Of a stretch of 64,000 bases of DNA, positions 59,609-64,000 are shown piece by piece. Position 1 is the first letter of the stretch; each line of letters begins with the position of its first letter. The stretch comes from Saturnia japonica. Lineage: Eukaryota > Arthropoda > Insecta > Lepidoptera > Saturniidae. Both the position numbers and the translations under genes were made by a program. The DNA lies in NCBI GenBank assembly GCA_033032175.1, contig JAVKPJ010000049.1, positions 33,001 through 97,000 on the forward strand, written 5' to 3'. Below the pieces are notes generated by a model that was not told the origin of the DNA, searched no databases, and was given only the letters and a program-made list of their open reading frames with translations.

Positions 59609-62600
59609 TGGCTATCCGTCTCCTCCAAGGGAATCTGAACCACTGTGCCAGTGCGCAGGACCTGCTAGTCCAAAGCATGGCACAGTGGTCAATCAGCGTC
59701 GCCGTGATAGCCGAGCCATACTTCGTGCCGCCCCGAGATAACTGGGCGGGAGATCGAGATGGCTCGGTGGCCATCATTTCCCGACCCGCCGCCGGTTCCC
59801 CGCCCTTCGCTAACATCAAGGAGGGCCAGGGATACGTGGCGGCGCGTCTCGGCGACATCGTGGTGGTGGGGGTGTACGCACCCCCTCGATGGAGTCTCGC
59901 CGACTTCGAGGCACTTTTGGTGGAGTTGGGCACTGTCGTCTCGGGCAGCCACCCTCACCCTGTCCTAGTCCTCGGGGACTTCAACGCCAAATCTACGGCT
60001 TGGGGTTCCCCATCCACGGACAATAGGGGTGAGGCGCTGGAAGAGTGGGCCGTAACATCAGGCCTACTCGTCCTTAACAGGGGCTCAATAAACACGTGCG
60101 TGCGACCGCAGGGCGAATCCATAGTGGACCTATCGTTCGGTAGCCCTGCAATAGCACGCCGTGTTCGGGACTGGAGAGTCCTGGAGGGGGTAGAGACACT
60201 TTCGGACCATCTTTACATACAGTTCGAAGTGTCCGCCCAGACCTCGGGACGACCGGTCCCGAGAGCCCTGGAAGAGGACAGTCCACGTTGGGCTCTGGGA
60301 CGCCTCGATCGCGAGGTGTTCGTCGAGGCCGCCATCGTGCAAGCCTGGGTGATGGATGGAACACCCGAGAGGCCTGCCGATGTCGAAGATGGGGCGGAGC
60401 GACTGCGAGCCGCCGTGTCGCATATGTGTGACGCGGCGATGCCGAGAGTTGGGCGTCGTCCAGCTAAGCGCCAGGTGTACTGGTGGAACGCTGAAATCGC
60501 GCAGCTGCGTGCACTTTGCGTAGCAGCGCGCCGCCAGTACACCAGGATAAGGCGCAGACGACGTCATTCGCAGGTCGCAAGCCCCGGAGAGGCGGAGCTG
60601 CATGAGGGTTACAGAGCAGCTAAGCTCACCCTCCGACGGGCCATTGAGCGCGCAAAAGCTCTGGCCAGAGAGAAATTCCTGGAGACGCTCAATCGGGATC
60701 CGTGGGGCCGCCCGTACAGGATGGTACGCGGCAAATTTCGCCAATGGGCCCCCCCGGTAACCCAGAGTCTCCAGTCAGAGTTCCTCGAGGAGGTGGTGAG
60801 CGCTCTGTTTCCCTCCAGGGAGGAGTTCTCACCTCCCCACATGGCTCCGCCCGCGGCCGAGCCCGACGTGGACCGAGACGACGTGCCCGACGTGACCCGG
60901 GAAGAATTGAGGGCGGCGGTTGAAACGCCTCGCGGCCAAAAACACCGCCCCAGGGCCCGACGGCCTGCCTGGTCGAGCGTGGGTCCTGGCCCAAGAGGTC
61001 CTCGAGCCCCGACTATTGGGACTCCTCAGCGTGTGTCTGGAGCAGGGCCGGTTTCCGTCGAAGTGGAAAACCGGCCGTCTAGTCCTGCTCCAAAAGCCGG
61101 GGCGCCCGGCGGACTCGCCGTCCGCGTACCGCCCCATTGTGCTGCTCGACGAGGTGGGCAAACTCTTCGAGAGAGTGATTGCAAACCGCCTCGTCGGCCA
61201 TTTAACGCACGTGGGGCCGGATTTGGCGGCGAACCAGTTCGGTTTCCGCAGAGGGCGCTCCACGATTGACGCGATCGCGCAAGTGAGGAGTCTGGCGGAG
61301 GAGGCCATTGCTCGGGGCGAGGTGGTGATAGCGGTGTCTTTAGACATCGCAAATGCCTTTAACACCTTGCCCTGGGCCACAATTAGAGAGGCGCTCCGAT
61401 TTCACGGAGTGCCGTCCTACCTCCGCCGCATAGTCGGGGCGTACCTCTCCGAGAGGTATGTAGTCTTCCCGGGTCGGAGTGGAATGTGTCGGCGAGACGT
61501 CGTATCCGGTGTTCCCCAGGGGTCAGTTTTGGGCCCTCTTCTCTGGAACATCGGATACGACTGGGTGTTGCGCGGTGCGCTCCTCCGTGGCCTCAGTGTC
61601 GTGTGCTATGCCGACGACACACTGGTCACGTCGAGAGCTAAGTCGCACCGCGAAGCCGAGATATTGGCAACCGCTGGGGTGGCACACGTCGTCGGTCGGA
61701 TCCGGCGTCTGGGACTAAATGTGGCGCTACAAAAATCTGAGGCTCTGTGTTTCCATGGGCCTCGGAATGCGCCACCGAGAGGGTCCCAGATCATCGTGGG
61801 AGGCGTCCCAATCGGCATCCAGTCCAATATGAAATATCTTGGACTCGTTCTGGATAGCCGATGGGACTTTGTAGAGCACTTCAGGCAGCTGACCCCCCGT
61901 CTTATGGGCGCTGCGGCCGCGTTAGCGCGGCTGTTGCCCAACCTTGGGGGTCCAAATTCCGCGTGCCGAAGGCTCTACATGGGGATCGTGCGGTCCATGG
62001 CCCTTTACGGGGCCCCGGTGTGGGCTGAGAACCTGGCGGCCCGTAATATCGCCGCTCTGCGCAAACCGCAGAGAGCGATGACCGTCAGAGCAGCCCGGGG
62101 ATATCGCACGATCTCCTTCGAGGCGGCCTCCCTACTGGCCGGATCTCCGCCATGGGATCTGGAGGCGGAAGCCCTCGCGTCGCTCTACAGGTGGCGCGGC
62201 GAGGCGTTAAAGAGAGGAATACGACATGCGCATCGTGAGATCGAGGCGCGAAGGGCAGAGCTGCACCAGATCCTGGTCATGGCGGAGTGGGACCGACGAC
62301 TGGAGCACCCCAGCGCCGGCGTGACGACCGTCGAGGCCGTGAGGCCTCATTTGACGGCATGGTTACGGAGGCGGCACGGCACCCTAACCTTCCGGCTGAC
62401 GCAGGTGCTCTCGGGACACGGATGTTTCGGGAGTTACCTGTGTCGCATAGGCCGAGAGCCAACGACTGGGTGCCATCATTGTGGCTGCGCGGTCGATAAC
62501 GCGCAGCACACACTGGCCGCCTGTCCCGCATGGGACTCGTCACGCCGCGACCTCATCGCGGCTATAGGGCCCGATCTCTCACTCCCGACCGTCGTTTCAT

Positions 62601-62767
62601 CCATGGTCGGGGGTGAGAGCGGGTGGAACTCCGTCGCCTCATTCTGCGAGGACGTCATGCTCGCAAAGGAGGCGGCGGAGAGGGAGAGGGAGCAGACGTC
62701 AGAGCTCCCCTCCCGCGGTCGACGAACCCGGCGGCGCAGGGTCAGGAATGACCTCCTGCCGCCGTAA
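59608..62767 (+). pseudogene. ORF2 (EN+RT), group C, one frameshift
   Basis: It starts at the TAATG junction (59606-59610). The endonuclease (NLNHC, AEPYF, GDFNAKS, SDHLYIQF) and linker are open to about 60918, where an extra T (GCGGCGGTTGAAACG against GCAGCGGTGAAACG at 12096) shifts the frame. From there it is open to 62767: PGPDGLPGRAW, GFRRGRSTIDAI, VSLDIANAFN, SGVPQGSVLGP, CYADDTLVTSR, MKYLGLVLD, LSGHGCFGSYLC, CHHC..H..C and an Arg-rich end. No RNase H. One base separates it from an apparently complete enzyme. Confidence 0.9.
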
Positions 62768-63093
62768 AAACGGCCTGCGGGTGTCGGACGCGGGCACGTC
62801 CTTCGCCCTTGCAGCTAATGCACAGGCCCGAGGCGTGGCGCATCAGTGTTCGATGCGCCCCTCGTAGGTTCGTCGGAGGGTGTCACACACCTCGACCCCT
62901 CAGACCGCTGAAGGTGGCCCCTTATGAGGGGCCTACACCCGTCGGGCGAGTAGAAGTAATGCGTAAGCTGTCCCTACTCCCCGGCCAAATGGGTGAAGGA
63001 GGAACACCGTGGGGTTTTAGTCAGTAAGAGTCTGACATACCCCTCTCGAGCTGCCCGGCTCAGGAGGCGGATCCATGCAGGATTTCCCCACGT
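62768..63093 (+). other. 3' UTR of group C element
   Basis: No gene. GGCGCAUC..GAUGCGCC and GGCCCCUUAUGAGGGGCC hairpins, then GUCAG (63020-63024) / CUGAC (63032-63036) and the CGAGC..GCUC stem (one change, CAGGAGG), ending TTTCCCCACGT. Confidence 0.75.
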
Positions 63094-63111
63094 AAAAAAA
63101 AAAAAAAAAAA

Positions 63112-64000
63112 GGTTAGGTTAGGTTAGGTTAGGTTAGGTTAGGTTAGGTTAGGTTAGGTTAGGTTAGGTTAGGTTAGGTTAGGTTTAGGTTAGGTTAGGT
63201 TAGGTTAGGTTAGGTTAGGTTAGGTTAGGTTAGGTTAGGTTAGGTTAGTTTAGGTTAGGTTAGGTTAGGTTAGGTTAGGTTAGGTTAGGTTAGGTTAGGT
63301 TAGGTTAGGTTAGGTTAGGTTAGGTTAGGTTAGGTTAGGTTAGGTTAGGTTAGGTTAGGTTAGGTTAGGTTAGGTTAGTATAGGTTAGGTTAGGTTAGGT
63401 TAGGTTAGGTTAGGTTAGGTTAGGTTAGGTTAGGTTAGGTTAGGTTAGGTTAGGTTAGGTTAGGTTAGGTTAGGTTAGGTTAGGTTAGGTTAGGTTAGGT
63501 TAGGTTAGGTTAGGTTAGGTTAGGTTAGGTTAGGTTAGGTTAGGTTAGGTTAGGTTAGGTTAGGTTAGGTTAGGTTAGGTTAGTAGGTTAGGTTAGGTTA
63601 GGTTAGGTTAGGTTAGGTTAGGTTAGGTTAGGTTAGGTTAGGTTAGGTTAGGTTAGGTTAGGTTAGGTTAGGTTAGGTTAGGTTAGGTTAGGTTAGGTTA
63701 GGTTAGGTTAGGTTAGGTTAGGTTAGGTTAGGTTAGGTTAGGTTAGGTTAGGTTAGGTTAGGTTAGGTTAGGTTAGGTTAGGTTAGGTTAGGTTAGGTTA
63801 GGTTAGGTTAGGTTAGGTTAGGTTAGGTTAGGTTAGGTTAGGTTAGGTTAGGTTAGGTTAGGTTAGGTTAGGTTAGGTTAGGTTAGGTTAGGTTAGGTTA
63901 GGTTAGGTTAGGTTAGGTTAGGTTAGGTTAGGTTAGGTTAGGTTAGGTTAGGTTAGGTTAGGTTAGGTTAGGTTAGGTTAGGTTAGGTTAGGTTAGGTTA
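63112..64000 (+). repeat. Terminal (TTAGG)n telomeric array
   Basis: 889 bp running off the window. Nearly pure TTAGG with a few variants: TTTAGG near 63183, TTAGTTTAGG near 63246, TTAGTATAGG near 63376 and a short TTAGTAGG near 63582. The G-rich strand runs toward the right edge, as expected for a chromosome end on that side. Confidence 0.97.

Larger units (their letters stand above)
56889..63111 (+). mobile_element. Full-length SART-like group C element, nearest the chromosome end
   Basis: 6.22 kb: ribozyme, leader, ORF1, ORF2, 3' UTR and poly(A) at 63094-63111, then the terminal telomeric array. Each ORF has a single one-base lesion and all catalytic motifs are intact. It is the least damaged element apart from 2885-9304 and the best candidate for a recently active copy. 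Confidence 0.9.

Noticed and set aside
63112..64000. Regular short repeats as a CRISPR array
   Set aside because: The unit is a continuous 5-mer with no spacers, matching an insect-type telomere.
1..64000. Host genes, tRNA, rRNA or viral genes between elements
   Set aside because: Intervals between elements are only telomeric repeats or UTRs; no tRNA cloverleaf, rRNA or other gene was seen.

Overview
The window looks like a chromosome-end (telomere/subtelomere) region of an insect or other TTAGG-type arthropod. Short (TTAGG)n tracts recur throughout and the right end is an uninterrupted array of about 890 bp. The G-rich strand reads 5'->3' rightward, so the chromosome tip should lie to the right. 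I see no tRNA, rRNA, CRISPR array or ordinary host gene. The order cannot be fixed from sequence alone. Almost all of the window is head-to-tail non-LTR retrotransposons, each ending in poly(A) followed by GGTTAGG. This is the insertion orientation of SART elements of the R1 clade described in silkworm telomeres.

I separate five groups by coding sequence and tails. Group A: ORF1+ORF2 at 2885-9304 and 14306-20725, a 3' fragment at 20735-21377. Group B: 21560-27572, 41049-45123, 45173-47115. Group C: 9468-10621, 10631-14296, 56889-63111. Group D: 49973-56159 and a solo tail at 9305-9467. Group G (gag-only): 107-2866, 39128-41034, 47180-49938, 56174-56869. G elements have ORF1 but no ORF2; their 3' end resembles the last codons of group B ORF2 plus the group B 3' UTR. 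One unrelated element (27595-29675) lies on the minus strand, carries RT and RNase H remnants, and ends poly(A)-CCTAACC, the TRAS-type orientation.

A 9.45-kb block (13290-22742) is repeated almost base for base at 29676-39127, including the same small indels. It starts abruptly inside the minus-strand element and ends inside a G-type ORF1, so it is either a recent duplication or an assembly artefact.

How the parts work together: the 5' ends of groups B, C, D and G fold as HDV-like self-cleaving ribozymes whose predicted cleavage site is exactly the telomere/element boundary. ORF1 encodes a Gag with three CCHC zinc knuckles. ORF2 encodes an APE-type endonuclease, a reverse transcriptase and a terminal CCHC-like motif, and in groups A, B and C it is joined to ORF1 by a TAATG stop/start. 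All groups end with two conserved hairpins before the poly(A). Only one element has both reading frames open (2885-9304), and its RT catalytic motif reads YAGD instead of YADD. The G elements, with open gag and the longest A tails, are the most interesting part: they parallel the Drosophila HeT-A (gag only) and TART (with RT) partnership, but on a TTAGG telomere.
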